Shown here piece by piece: positions 26,474 to 36,072 of a stretch of 64,000 nucleotides of DNA. Source of the stretch: Methylophilus sp. DW102 (lineage in GTDB: Bacteria > Pseudomonadota > Gammaproteobacteria > Burkholderiales > Methylophilaceae); contig NZ_AP029023.1 of the NCBI RefSeq assembly GCF_037076555.1, positions 2,356,001 through 2,420,000 on the forward strand. Reading direction: 5' to 3'. Under the pieces are notes generated by a model that saw only the letters and a program-made list of their open reading frames with translations, was not told where the DNA came from and did no database searches. Numbering within the stretch: the stretch's first letter is position 1; each line of letters begins with the position of its first letter. The position numbers and the translations under genes were made by a program.

Positions 26474-27466
26474 CTAGACGGACTCTTGTCTCTGACCGCG
26501 ACCCAACAAGGCGCTGACCGCTGCTTGCGCCGTTTTCTGGTTAGTGAGTAGTTGATTGACTTCAAAAGTGATGGGCATTTCGACGTCTATGGTTTCGGCA
26601 CGACGCATGACTTCACGCGCCGTATTCACGCCTTCTGCCACATGGCCCAAACCGGCGAGGATGCTTTCAAGTGATTTGCCCGAAGCCAGCTGCAAGCCGA
26701 CTTCACGGTTACGCGAGTATTGACCGGTACAGGTCAGGATCAAGTCGCCCGCCCCCGCTAAGCCCATAAAGGTCTCGGCCTTGGCGCCCAGCGCCATGCC
26801 AAAGCGGGTGATTTCGGCTAAGCCCCGCGTGATCATGGCAGCGCGCGCATTGTTACCAAAGCCCATGCCGTCAGAGATACCGGCGGCAATCGCCATCACG
26901 TTTTTAACCGCCCCACCCACCGAAGCGCCGACCACGTCGACGCTATCGTAGACGCGCAAGCAGCCGCCATGAATCAGCTGTGCCGATTGCTGCGCCAGCT
27001 CGCGGTGATTGGCGGCGAGTGTAATTGCCGTTGGCAGGCCTCGCACCAGTTCGGCGGCAAAGCTGGGGCCGCTTAACACGCCCCATGGATACTCTGCGCC
27101 CAACTCCTCTTGCGCCACTTCAAAAGGCAGTTTTGCCGTTTGCGGCTCCAGGCCTTTGTTGGCCCAGATCAAGGGTTGTTGTATGCCCAAACTTTTGAGT
27201 TGCTGCAAAATCGGCCGGAAACCCGCCGTAGGCACTACTGATAAAATCAAATCGGCACCGTCAATCGCTGCAGCCAGATCATCCTCTACCGAGAGTTTTT
27301 CAGGAAAAGCAAAGTCACCCAGATACAGCGGATTGGCACGCGCCTTGCGCATGCCAGAAACGTGCCCGCTATTACGCGCCCACAACACCACATCGTGCTG
27401 CAAGGCAATATGCATGGCAAGTGCAGTACCCCAGGCACCTGCACCAAGAACGGCAACTTTACTCAT
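26474..27466 (-). CDS. gpsA: Glycerol-3-phosphate dehydrogenase [NAD(P)+]
   Basis: A 330-residue cytoplasmic enzyme making sn-glycerol-3-phosphate for phospholipids. N-terminal Rossmann motif GAGAWGTALAMH; active-site Lys region VGGAVKNVMAIAAG; C-terminal helical domain. It is the last gene of the rhodanese-grxC-secB-gpsA operon. Spacing to secB is 61 bases. Confidence 0.97.
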   Translation of the reverse strand: MSKVAVLGAGAWGTALAMHIALQHDVVLWARNSGHVSGMRKARANPLYLGDFAFPEKLSVEDDLAAAIDGADLILSVVPTAGFRPILQQLKSLGIQQPLIWANKGLEPQTAKLPFEVAQEELGAEYPWGVLSGPSFAAELVRGLPTAITLAANHRELAQQSAQLIHGGCLRVYDSVDVVGASVGGAVKNVMAIAAGISDGMGFGNNARAAMITRGLAEITRFGMALGAKAETFMGLAGAGDLILTCTGQYSRNREVGLQLASGKSLESILAGLGHVAEGVNTAREVMRRAETIDVEMPITFEVNQLLTNQKTAQAAVSALLGRGQRQESV

Positions 27467-27527
27467 TTGGATGGATCCTGATCAGTCACCGCGAGCTGTC
27501 TGCGGTGACTGACAAAGTGAGACGAAA

Positions 27528-28004
27528 TTAGTTAGGGGCGCCAGCCGCTTGCGCAGCTTGTTGCTGCTGTTGCAGATACAAGGCTTCGAAGTTGATCGGG
27601 TTCAACAACACGGGCATGAAGCCAGCGCGGGTAACCATATCGGAGATAGCTTCGCGTGCATAAGGGAACAAGATGTTAGGGCAAGCCACCGCCAGGATAG
27701 GCTCCATGTTTTCTTGTGGCACGTTGCGGATGGCAAAAATACCGGATTGGTTCACTTCTACCAGGAATGCGGTTTTATCTTCGATTTTCGCGGTCACAGT
27801 CACTTTGATGGAGACGTTGAAAATACCGTCTTCCACCTGTTGTGCCGTATTGCCCAGCTCTACATTGATCTGTGGCGTCGTGCGCTCGGTGAAAATCGCT
27901 GGTGCGTTAGGCACTTCGATAGAAGCATCATGCACATACAATTTTTCGATGCTGAAAATCGGTGCTGCGTTTTGGTCCGCTTGGTTTTGTGGTTCCTGAG
28001 CCAT
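27528..28004 (-). CDS. secB: Protein-export chaperone SecB
   Basis: A 158-residue tetrameric chaperone that holds precursors unfolded for SecA. Family core: [19 protein letters not shown]; the C-terminal region ends in a Gln/Ala-rich tail ([11 protein letters not shown]). It sits between grxC and gpsA in the common proteobacterial order. Confidence 0.97.
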   Translation of the reverse strand: MAQEPQNQADQNAAPIFSIEKLYVHDASIEVPNAPAIFTERTTPQINVELGNTAQQVEDGIFNVSIKVTVTAKIEDKTAFLVEVNQSGIFAIRNVPQENMEPILAVACPNILFPYAREAISDMVTRAGFMPVLLNPINFEALYLQQQQQAAQAAGAPN

Positions 28005-28099
28005 GAATCGTCCTTAAAATTATCAATACACAAAGGCGCTATTCTAACCGGACATCCCTGGCCTGACTATGGGTTTTTTATGACAGCGGACAGGTCACT

Positions 28100-28357
28100 T
28101 CAAGCGGCCAGCAACGGGTCCAGACCGCCCTGCACATCCAGGGCATGCAAGTCATCAAAGCCGCCAACATGGTGCTCGCCAATAAAAATCTGTGGCACCG
28201 TACGGCGGCCGGTTTTTTCCATCATTTCGGCCCGTAACTCTGGCTGCAAATCGACACGAATTTTTTCAATTTCGGTCACGCCCTTGTTTTTCAATAACCG
28301 TTCAGCATTGATGCAATAAGGGCAGACTGCCGAGGTATACATCACTACTTTTGCCAT
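28100..28357 (-). CDS. grxC: Glutaredoxin 3
   Basis: An 85-residue glutaredoxin with the CPYC active site (SAVCPYCINAERLL), the cis-Pro TVPQIFIG and the GSH-binding GGFDD. The start is taken at ATG 28357 because the AAGGA site is then six bases away; the adjacent ATG 28360 is too close. It is co-transcribed with the rhodanese gene 11 bases upstream. Confidence 0.95.
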   Translation of the reverse strand: MAKVVMYTSAVCPYCINAERLLKNKGVTEIEKIRVDLQPELRAEMMEKTGRRTVPQIFIGEHHVGGFDDLHALDVQGGLDPLLAA

Positions 28358-28368
28358 CATGATTCCTT

Positions 28369-28800
28369 TCAAGTGGATGACTTGGTGGCTGGCATCTTGG
28401 CCTCCACCCAGGCGGCCATGCCACCTTTGAGCACATTCAACGTGGTAAAGCCCTGTGCCTTGAGCAATTTGGCGGCGGCGTTGGCGCGGCTGCCGCGCTG
28501 GCAAACCAGCAACACCGGCTTTTCCTTGAATTTTTGAATTTCATTTATGCGGTCAGCCAGTTGCGCAAGCGGAATATGGCGCGCACCCTGCAAATGCCCC
28601 TGAGCAAATTCGTCCGCCTCGCGCACATCCAGTACCAAAGCAGATTTTCTATTCATCAGCATCACGGCTTCAGTGACTGAGAGCACAGTTGCCCCCGCCG
28701 CAGAACGGCTCAGCATGGGCAAGATCAGCGCCAGGCCAGAGCCCACCGCCAGTCCAATTAACAACACATTATGTTTTAAAAATTCCACAGCGTTACTCAC
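28369..28800 (-). CDS. Membrane-anchored rhodanese
   Basis: A 143-residue protein with one N-terminal membrane helix (VLLIGLAVGSGLALILPML) and a rhodanese domain with catalytic Cys in CQRGSRA. It probably transfers sulfane sulfur. First gene of the grxC-secB-gpsA operon, and divergent from gpmI. It corresponds to YibN of enterobacteria. Confidence 0.9.
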   Translation of the reverse strand: MSNAVEFLKHNVLLIGLAVGSGLALILPMLSRSAAGATVLSVTEAVMLMNRKSALVLDVREADEFAQGHLQGARHIPLAQLADRINEIQKFKEKPVLLVCQRGSRANAAAKLLKAQGFTTLNVLKGGMAAWVEAKMPATKSST

Positions 28801-28934
28801 TTTGTTGGGTTATGACGACCGGTGTGCGGTCTTCAGGAGACTGGCCGCTTGGGTAGGCGTGACCAGCGGTTGCGATTATAATAGACGAATTCATCAATCC
28901 GACATTTCGTCACCACTTTTAAAGATTGTTAGCC

Positions 28935-30485
28935 ATGTCTATCAAACCTGTCATATTGCTGATCCTCGATGGTTTTGGCCACAGCGAGACCCGCGAACAC
29001 AATGCTGTTTTACAGGCAAACACGCCCAACCTCGACCGGCTCAAAGCCACTTACCCCCACAGCCTGATCAACGCCTCCGAACACTATGTCGGCCTGCCAG
29101 ACGGCCAAATGGGCAATTCTGAAGTGGGTCACCTGAATATTGGGGCGGGACGCATTGTCTTTCAAGACTTTGAGCGTATTAATAACAGCATCAGCAGTGG
29201 TGAGTTTTTCAAGTTACCAGCCCTGGTCAATGCCATGCAGGCCCTCAAAGCCAGTGACAAAGCGCTGCATATCCTGGGCCTGCTGTCTGATGGCGGCGTG
29301 CATAGCTACCAGCCGCATATTCACGCCCTGCTCGAAATGGCCAAACAACAGGGCCTGAGCAAGGTGTATGTGCATGCCTTTCTGGATGGCCGGGATACCC
29401 CGCCCAAAAGCGCACAGCCTTACCTGCAAGCGCTCGAAGACCATCTCCAGCAGCTGGGCGTTGGCCGGGTGGCCTCTGTGGGCGGTCGCTTTTATGGCAT
29501 GGACCGCGACAAGCGCTGGGAGCGGGTCTCGGTGGCTTATGAGTTACTGGTCAATGGCACGGCCGAATATGTGGCGGCAGATAGCCTGACCGCCTTGCAG
29601 CAAGCGTATGCCCGCGATGAAAGCGACGAGTTTGTGAAGTGCACGGCGATTCGCGCGGCTGACGAAGCCCCCGTGCGTATGGAAGACGGTGACTGCCTGG
29701 TGTTCATGAACTTTAGGAGTGACCGCGCCCGCCAGCTGACCGATGCCCTGCTCAACCAGCAGTTCGCAGGCTTTGAGCGCAGCCGGGTGCCACGCTTTAG
29801 CCACTATTTCACGCTGACCCAGTACGACAAAAACCAGACGCTGGCAGAACCGATTTTCGCGCCCTACACCGTGCCCAATACCTTTGGCGAATACGTCTCC
29901 AAACTCGGGCTCAAGCAATTGCGCATTGCCGAGACCGAAAAATATCCACACGTGACATTCTTCTTCAACGGCGGTGAAGAAACCGTTTTTGCTGGTGAAG
30001 ACCGCATTCTGGTGCCTTCGCCCAAAGTTGCGACCTATGACTTGCAACCAGAAATGAGTGCGCCAGAAGTCACCGACAAACTGGTCGCCGCCATTGAATC
30101 GCAGCAATATCAGGCCGTGATCTGCAATTATGCCAATGGCGATATGGTGGGCCATACCGGCAACTTGCAAGCGGCCATTAAAGCGGTAGAAACGCTGGAC
30201 ACCTGTGTCGGCCGGATTGTGGCGGCTGCCCAAAAAACCGGCGCTGAAGTGATTATTACCGCCGACCATGGCAATGCCGAGAGCATGTTTGACCACACCA
30301 GTGCGCAGGCACACACCCAGCACACCACCAACCTGGTGCCCTTTATTTACGTTGGCCGCCAGGCGGTGATTCGTAGCGGCGGCGCACTGTCAGACATTGC
30401 ACCGACCTTGTTATCGCTGATGGGGGTCGCACAACCTGCAGAAATGACCGGCCAGTCGCTGATCCAATTGAATGCAGCGGCCTGA
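28935..30485 (+). CDS. gpmI: 2,3-bisphosphoglycerate-independent phosphoglycerate mutase
   Basis: A 516-residue Mn-dependent mutase that interconverts 3- and 2-phosphoglycerate. [10 protein letters not shown] starts it; the nucleophilic Ser is in QMGNSEVGH; the metal site is in ADHGNAE. The start is ATG 28935; a TTG nine bases upstream has no better site. It is divergent from the rhodanese operon. A TATAAT lies at 28877-28882. Confidence 0.98.
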   Translation: MSIKPVILLILDGFGHSETREHNAVLQANTPNLDRLKATYPHSLINASEHYVGLPDGQMGNSEVGHLNIGAGRIVFQDFERINNSISSGEFFKLPALVNAMQALKASDKALHILGLLSDGGVHSYQPHIHALLEMAKQQGLSKVYVHAFLDGRDTPPKSAQPYLQALEDHLQQLGVGRVASVGGRFYGMDRDKRWERVSVAYELLVNGTAEYVAADSLTALQQAYARDESDEFVKCTAIRAADEAPVRMEDGDCLVFMNFRSDRARQLTDALLNQQFAGFERSRVPRFSHYFTLTQYDKNQTLAEPIFAPYTVPNTFGEYVSKLGLKQLRIAETEKYPHVTFFFNGGEETVFAGEDRILVPSPKVATYDLQPEMSAPEVTDKLVAAIESQQYQAVICNYANGDMVGHTGNLQAAIKAVETLDTCVGRIVAAAQKTGAEVIITADHGNAESMFDHTSAQAHTQHTTNLVPFIYVGRQAVIRSGGALSDIAPTLLSLMGVAQPAEMTGQSLIQLNAAA

Positions 30486-30501
30486 GTGGCCGCTCAGGTG
30501 C

Positions 30502-31881
30502 ATGACTCCGATCATCGTTAAGCAGCTGGCAAAGCCAGCGATCAAGTGTTTTAGCCTGTTGGCAGGCCTCTGGCTCTGTGGCGCCGTGAGCCTGCCAGCG
30601 CAGGCCGCGCCTGCGGACAAAACAGAAACGACCAAAGGCGATCTCGAACAGGTCAAAGAGAAAATCCAGCAACTGGCCAATGCGCTTAAAGCCTCGCGCG
30701 TGGCCAAACAGGATGCACATGAAGCGCTCAAGGCTTCGGAAACGGCCATCAGCGCATCCCGCAAAAAATTGCGCGAGATTCAGGATGCGCAGCTGGAAAA
30801 CCGCAGCAAGTTACAAGACTTGCAAAAACAACTCAATGGCCTGCAACGTCAGGTCAACCAGCAAAAACAATCGCTCAACGAGCAGCTAAACCAGCAATAC
30901 CGGCATGGCAACCATAGCCCGCTGCAAATGCTGCTGCAACAACAGGACCCCAACAACACGGCACGCAATCTTAAATACCTGGGCTATCTAACGGCGGCGC
31001 ACCAGCAGCAGATTCAGTCGCTGCAAACCAACCAGGAAGCCATAGACCGCGTCCGCACGCAAACCACCGAACAATTACACGAAACCGAACGCTTGGCCAG
31101 CCAATACAGCGACACAACGCAAAAACTGGAAAACGAAAAATCGCTGCGTAGCGAGGCGTTAAAAGAGCTGTCCAAACAGATCGAAACACAAGAACAGCAG
31201 ATGGTCCGGCTGAAAAAAGACGAAGAAGCGCTGTCTCAGTTGTTCCAGCGTTTGCTGGCCGAGGCCAAGAAACGTGAGCAGGAAGCGCTGGCAAAAGCCA
31301 AGCGCGAGAAAGAAGCGGCGGCTAAAAAAGCCGCTGAACTGGCGACGCGCAAAAAGAAATCCGGCGGCCGCACGTTTGAGCATACGCCGCAAGCGACAGT
31401 CGATGAATCAGGCAGCGACACGCAAAGCAGCACCGTGATTGCCAAAAACGAAACGCTACCTGAATACAATGCCAACAAGGAAAACTTTGCCCAGTTACGG
31501 GGACGCTTGCGCCTGCCGGTGCGTGGCGACGTGATCAACCGTTTTGGCACGGCGCGTGCAGAGACCGGGGTAAGCTGGAAAGGCATATTCATCCGCGCCA
31601 AGGAGGGCAGCGAAGTGAAATCGGTCGCGGGCGGGCAAGTGGTGTTTGCCGACTGGATGCGTGGCTTTGGCAACCTGATTGTGATTGACCACGGCAACGG
31701 CTACATGAGCCTGTACGGTAACAACGAGGCCTTGTACAAATCGTCAGGGCAAAGTGTTAAAGCGGGCGATACGATTGCCGCGGTGGGCAATAGCGGTGGC
31801 AATGCTGAAAATGGGGTTTATTACGAACTGCGCCGCAACAGTGTGCCGTTTGATCCGCTGCAATGGAGTAGTGTACGTTAG
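30502..31881 (+). CDS. envC: EnvC-type murein hydrolase activator
   Basis: A 459-residue exported protein: signal peptide (LLAGLWLCGAVSLPAQA), two long coiled-coil regions of about residues 40-280 rich in Gln/Leu/Glu, and a C-terminal LytM (M23) domain. The zinc ligands of active M23 peptidases are missing (KGIFIRAKEG where the His/Asp set should be; YYELRRN where HxH should be). It therefore activates amidases (AmiA/B type) at the septum rather than cutting murein itself. It begins 16 bases after gpmI, as in many proteobacteria; the expected ctpA gene is not next. Confidence 0.9.
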   Translation: MTPIIVKQLAKPAIKCFSLLAGLWLCGAVSLPAQAAPADKTETTKGDLEQVKEKIQQLANALKASRVAKQDAHEALKASETAISASRKKLREIQDAQLENRSKLQDLQKQLNGLQRQVNQQKQSLNEQLNQQYRHGNHSPLQMLLQQQDPNNTARNLKYLGYLTAAHQQQIQSLQTNQEAIDRVRTQTTEQLHETERLASQYSDTTQKLENEKSLRSEALKELSKQIETQEQQMVRLKKDEEALSQLFQRLLAEAKKREQEALAKAKREKEAAAKKAAELATRKKKSGGRTFEHTPQATVDESGSDTQSSTVIAKNETLPEYNANKENFAQLRGRLRLPVRGDVINRFGTARAETGVSWKGIFIRAKEGSEVKSVAGGQVVFADWMRGFGNLIVIDHGNGYMSLYGNNEALYKSSGQSVKAGDTIAAVGNSGGNAENGVYYELRRNSVPFDPLQWSSVR

Positions 31882-31928
31882 GCGTTGGCCCGCCTTGCGC
31901 ACCCCGGTGTCCTGGTCGGCGCGCGGTC

Positions 31929-32228
31929 CTAGTACCGTTCTTCTGTTGGTGAATCCACGGCCTCGCACACATGCTGCCTGGCTTCCAGATACAACTTGTC
32001 GAGCTCAGCTTGCGACATGGTAAGCGTAGTGTTAGAGACCTGCATGAGTTGCACGGGGCGTGTGCCCCCCGCTGCTGGCATGGCATCCGCTGGCGGCGCC
32101 AGATCATTGGACGACACATCACTGGGTGGCAGGGGAAGCGCTGTAGACACTTGGCTGGGCGCATCTTCGCTACAAGCCACCACCAAAAAACTACAGGTCA
32201 GAGATAAAAACAGTTCAGAATAACGCAC
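31929..32228 (-). CDS. Small lipoprotein
   Basis: A 99-residue protein with a lipoprotein signal (LTCSFLVVACSED, lipobox VVAC). The mature part is Pro/Ala/Ser-rich, then polar. I recognise no family. It is convergent with envC, 47 bases from its stop, and 35 bases after yjbQ in the same direction. Confidence 0.65.
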   Translation of the reverse strand: MRYSELFLSLTCSFLVVACSEDAPSQVSTALPLPPSDVSSNDLAPPADAMPAAGGTRPVQLMQVSNTTLTMSQAELDKLYLEARQHVCEAVDSPTEERY

Positions 32229-32263
32229 GGCGATACGACACTTCTATCAAATACTCAAAAATC

Positions 32264-32683
32264 TTATTCACCCATCACATGCATGAGGACGCGTCTGCGG
32301 GCAGGCAGGTGCCGATGCTCAAACAAAAAAATGCCCTGCCACTGGCCCAGGGCAACCCTGCCTTGTAGCACAGGAATCGACAAGCTGGTTTGTGTCAGCG
32401 CGGTACGCACATGTGCAGGCATGTCATCCGGGCCCTCCACGGTATGAATGAACAGGTCATCGCCATCCGGTACCAGCCGGTTAAAAAAGGCTTCCAGGTC
32501 CACCAGCACATCGCGGTCATAATTTTCATTGATCAGCAGGCTGGCTGAAGTGTGCTGGATATACAGCGTCAACAAGCCGGACTGAATGCCGGATTGCTGC
32601 ACCCATTGCAATACCTGCGGCGTGATGTCATACAAACGCCGACCTTGGGCATTAATAGAGAGGGTTTCGTGCTGTTGTCGCAT
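32264..32683 (-). CDS. yjbQ: YjbQ/UPF0047 family protein
   Basis: A 139-residue protein of the YjbQ family, trimeric, with HTSASLLINEN and HTVEGPDDMPAHVRTALT motifs that bring His/Asp residues to a shared metal or phosphate site. Enterobacterial YjbQ has weak thiamine-phosphate synthase activity; the real role is uncertain. Neighbouring lipoprotein genes share its direction. Confidence 0.92.
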   Translation of the reverse strand: MRQQHETLSINAQGRRLYDITPQVLQWVQQSGIQSGLLTLYIQHTSASLLINENYDRDVLVDLEAFFNRLVPDGDDLFIHTVEGPDDMPAHVRTALTQTSLSIPVLQGRVALGQWQGIFLFEHRHLPARRRVLMHVMGE

Positions 32684-32713
32684 CCATCAATCTATCCGTA
32701 AATCAGCGTCAGT

Positions 32714-33250
32714 TTACCAGTAACGCCAGCCGCCGCCCCAATAGGGCCTGGGTCCCCAAGGGCCACCATAAAAACCGGGGCCGCCGTAAAAACCTGGCCC
32801 GTAAAACCAAGGATCCATGCTGCGCAACCGGGCATAATCCCGTTCACGCTTTAACTTGGCTTCTGCCTCGGCGCGCGCTTTTTCACGCTTGTTAATCTCA
32901 TCGGCGATGGCGTTTTGCTGCGCCAGCGCATTCGCCTGCTGCATATAATCAAGCACGCCTTTGGAAATACCTTTTTGATGCCATGACAGCACCTCTGAAG
33001 GGGTCAATGCATAACGCGATTGCGACTGCTTGATTGCATCAATAATTTCGGCATCCGTCTTGCCCTGCTTGCTCATGGTCACAATCTCATCCAAACTCAA
33101 CGTCGACTGCGGCGGTGGCACCAGCGCAGCGAGTTGCTCGGGAGAAATACGGTCAATCTGCACCGGTTGCGGTGGTTGTGTCGCGCATCCGCTCATCAAA
33201 CCGAGCAAAAAAATGATCAAGGACAAACGCCAAGCTTGTGAGTCTCGCAT
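32714..33250 (-). CDS. Lipoprotein with Gly/Tyr/Trp-rich tail
   Basis: A 178-residue lipoprotein (lipobox in GLMSGCATQ). The middle (about 45-140) is helical, with the repeat-like segments VTMSKQGKTDAEIIDAIK and SRYALTPSEVLSWHQKG. The tail is rich in Gly, Tyr, Trp and Pro (FYGPGFYGG, then RPYWGGGWRYW). The family resembles small outer-membrane lipoproteins of environmental proteobacteria. No activity known. Confidence 0.72.
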   Translation of the reverse strand: MRDSQAWRLSLIIFLLGLMSGCATQPPQPVQIDRISPEQLAALVPPPQSTLSLDEIVTMSKQGKTDAEIIDAIKQSQSRYALTPSEVLSWHQKGISKGVLDYMQQANALAQQNAIADEINKREKARAEAEAKLKRERDYARLRSMDPWFYGPGFYGGPGFYGGPWGPRPYWGGGWRYW

Positions 33251-33280
33251 AGTTGCTCCATTTTACACCCGCACAATAAA

Positions 33281-33306
33281 AAAGGGTCATACGAATATGA
33301 CCCTTT
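33281..33306 (-). terminator. clpB terminator
   Basis: AAAGGGTCATA, CGAA loop, TATGACCCTTT form a perfect 11-base stem with a T-run on the minus strand. It lies 67 bases past the clpB stop, just before the lipoprotein gene. Confidence 0.85.
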
Positions 33307-33372
33307 GCTTGCACCACAGGTTCAGCCTGCAGGCAGATGACCACGCTGCGCCCAAGATGCGCGCGCTGACAC

Positions 33373-35955
33373 TCAGGCTTTGCGGAACTGCATTTTCCCA
33401 CCCTGAAAATCCACCTGTATCGTGTCTTTGGCCGCAAACTGCCCAGCCAGGATTTCACGTGCCAGCGGATTCTCAATTTCACTTTGAATGGCGCGTTTGA
33501 GCGGACGTGCGCCATAAACGGGATCAAAGCCTGCATTGGCAATTTCGGCCAGCGCCGCATCGGTGACGTCGAGTTGCATCTCCATGGCCGCCAGCCGTTT
33601 GGCCAGCAATTGCAACTGGATATTGGCAATCGACTTCACATGCGCTTCTCCCAGTGAATGGAACACGACCACCTCATCAATCCGGTTGATGAACTCTGGC
33701 CTGAAGTGCGTCTTCACCTCACCCATCACCGCCAGTTTAACCACCTGATAATCCTGGTCACTCATGCTCTGGATCATCTGGCTACCCAGGTTAGAGGTCA
33801 TGATAATGACGGTATTCTTAAAGTCTACCGTCCGCCCCTGGCCATCGGTCAGGCGACCATCGTCCAGCACTTGCAGCAACACGTTAAACACATCCGGATG
33901 CGCTTTTTCAACCTCGTCCAGCAATACGACTGAATAAGGCTTGCGGCGCACGGCTTCGGTCAGCGTGCCACCTTCTTCATAGCCAACATAGCCGGGGGGC
34001 GCACCAATCAAACGCGAGACCGAGTGTTTTTCCATAAACTCACTCATGTCGATGCGCACCAGATGGTCTTCACTATCGAACAGAAAGTTGGCCAGCGCCT
34101 TGCACAACTCGGTTTTACCCACGCCAGTCGGCCCCAGGAACAAAAAGCTGCCATACGGACGGTTAGGGTCACTCAAGCCACTGCGTGAACGGCGGATCGC
34201 ATCCGAGACCAGCCGAACCGCTTCGTCCTGCCCCACCACCCGCGCATGCAGGCTGTTTTCCATATTGAGCAGTTTTTCGCGCTCGCCGGTCATCATTTTA
34301 CTGACCGGGATGCCGGTAGCCCGGCTGACCACTTCAGCAATTTCATCGGCACCGACTTCGGTACGCAACATTTTATGTTTGACCGTGCCACTCGCTTCAG
34401 CGCTTGACGCGTGCTTCAACTGGGCTTCGAGTTGCGGCAATTTGCCATACTGCAACTCTGAGACTTTTTGCCAGTCGCCTTTGCGTTTGGCGGCTTCCAT
34501 CTCCAGTTTAATTTTTTCAATCGCCTCTTTCACGCCTGCCGAGCCTTGTACGGCAGCCTTCTCCGCTTTCCAGATTTCCTCGAGGTCGGCATACTCTTTT
34601 TCGAGCTTGCTGATTTCTTCTTCAATCAGGCCAAAGCGTTTCTGGCTGGCTTCATCTTTCTCGCGGCGCACGGCTTCACGCTCAATCTTAAGCTGAATCA
34701 GTCGGCGATCCAGCTTATCCATCACTTCCGGCTTGGAGTCGATCTCCATCTTGATACGCGAAGCCGCCTCGTCGATCAGGTCGATGGCCTTATCCGGCAA
34801 AAAACGGTCCGTAATATAACGGTTAGACAGTTCTGCCGCCGCGACAATGGCCGGATCGGTAATTTCCACACCGTGGTGTAATTCGTACTTTTCCTGCAAA
34901 CCGCGCAAGATGGCAATGGTCGCCTCGACGCTAGGTTCATCCACCAGCACCTTCTGGAAGCGACGCTCCAAGGCCGCATCTTTTTCGATGTATTTACGGT
35001 ATTCATCCAGCGTGGTCGCGCCCACGCAATGCAGCTCACCCCGGGCCAATGCAGGCTTGAGCATATTGCCGGCATCCATCGCGCCTTCAGATTTGCCGGC
35101 ACCGACCATGGTATGAATCTCGTCAATAAAGACGATGGTCTGGCCTTCGTCTTGCGCCAGCTCCTTGAGCACCGCTTTCAAACGTTCTTCAAATTCGCCG
35201 CGGTATTTGGCCCCGGCCAACAGGGCAGCCATGTCCAGGCTCAATACTTTTTTGTTTTTAAGCGAATCAGGCACTTCGCCATTGACGATACGCTGCGCCA
35301 GGCCTTCTACAATCGCGGTTTTACCCACGCCGGGCTCACCGATCAATACCGGATTATTTTTGGTGCGGCGCTGCAAAACCTGAATGGCGCGCCGAATCTC
35401 GTCATCGCGGCCAATCACCGGATCCAGCTTGCCAGCACGGGCGCGCTCGGTCAGGTCCAGCGTGTATTTTTTCAACGCTTCGCGCTGGCCTTCCGCTTCC
35501 TGGCTGTTGACGGAATCATTGCCGCGCACGGCTTTAATCGCCTGCTCAAGTGCAGTTTTACTCAAGCCATGTTGCTTGAGCAGTTGCCCGGTGGGGCCTT
35601 TATCTTCGGCCAGCGCCAGCAAGAACATTTCGCTGGCGATATAGCTGTCGCCACTCTTTTGCGCAAGCTTGTCAGTGACATTGAGCAAATTATTGAGGTC
35701 GCGCGACACGCTGACATCGCCGCTGTTTTCGCTGACTTTGGGCAGGTTGTCTATGGCTTGCTGCAACCCGGTTTTAAGTGCGCTGACTTGCGCGCCTGCG
35801 CGAGACAACAGCGCCGCTACCCCACTGTCGTCCTGGTTGAGCATGGCCAGCAACAAGTGAGGCGCTTCTATGGTGGGATGGTCCGCCCCGACGGCCATGC
35901 TCTGCGCATCGGCCAGGGCCTGTTGAAATTTAGTCGTGAGTTTATCAAAACGCAT
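33373..35955 (-). CDS. clpB: Disaggregase ClpB
   Basis: An 860-residue hexameric AAA+ disaggregase that works with DnaK. N domain ~1-145, first AAA with Walker [10 protein letters not shown] (near 205), middle coiled-coil ([15 protein letters not shown]) and second AAA with GPTGVGKTE. The ATG at 35955 ([17 protein letters not shown]) is chosen by family length; an upstream ATG at 36009 would overlap the promoter. A sigma-32-like promoter is at 36011-36038. Confidence 0.98.
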   Translation of the reverse strand: MRFDKLTTKFQQALADAQSMAVGADHPTIEAPHLLLAMLNQDDSGVAALLSRAGAQVSALKTGLQQAIDNLPKVSENSGDVSVSRDLNNLLNVTDKLAQKSGDSYIASEMFLLALAEDKGPTGQLLKQHGLSKTALEQAIKAVRGNDSVNSQEAEGQREALKKYTLDLTERARAGKLDPVIGRDDEIRRAIQVLQRRTKNNPVLIGEPGVGKTAIVEGLAQRIVNGEVPDSLKNKKVLSLDMAALLAGAKYRGEFEERLKAVLKELAQDEGQTIVFIDEIHTMVGAGKSEGAMDAGNMLKPALARGELHCVGATTLDEYRKYIEKDAALERRFQKVLVDEPSVEATIAILRGLQEKYELHHGVEITDPAIVAAAELSNRYITDRFLPDKAIDLIDEAASRIKMEIDSKPEVMDKLDRRLIQLKIEREAVRREKDEASQKRFGLIEEEISKLEKEYADLEEIWKAEKAAVQGSAGVKEAIEKIKLEMEAAKRKGDWQKVSELQYGKLPQLEAQLKHASSAEASGTVKHKMLRTEVGADEIAEVVSRATGIPVSKMMTGEREKLLNMENSLHARVVGQDEAVRLVSDAIRRSRSGLSDPNRPYGSFLFLGPTGVGKTELCKALANFLFDSEDHLVRIDMSEFMEKHSVSRLIGAPPGYVGYEEGGTLTEAVRRKPYSVVLLDEVEKAHPDVFNVLLQVLDDGRLTDGQGRTVDFKNTVIIMTSNLGSQMIQSMSDQDYQVVKLAVMGEVKTHFRPEFINRIDEVVVFHSLGEAHVKSIANIQLQLLAKRLAAMEMQLDVTDAALAEIANAGFDPVYGARPLKRAIQSEIENPLAREILAGQFAAKDTIQVDFQGGKMQFRKA

Positions 35956-36010
35956 GGCAAACCCTTTCTTGATTAAAGTATCGCCGCACGCTTGCGGCTG
36001 GATACCCATA

Positions 36011-36038
36011 TAATGCGGCGGGTTTTTGCGTTTTCAAT
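36011..36038 (-). promoter_or_regulatory. Sigma-32-like promoter of clpB
   Basis: On the minus strand ATTGAAA, a 13-base spacer and CCGCATTA. This matches the sigma-32 consensus (CTTGAAA, CCCCATNT) apart from a few bases, and has the same 13-base spacer as the groES promoter. It lies 56-83 bases before the clpB start. Confidence 0.7.
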
Positions 36039-36072
36039 AGCGCCAGATCAAATGACAGCGTTTTTGAGCTGG

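Noticed and set aside
35029..35976. Long plus-strand open frame opposite clpB (315 codons)
   Set aside because: A shadow of the clpB coding strand.
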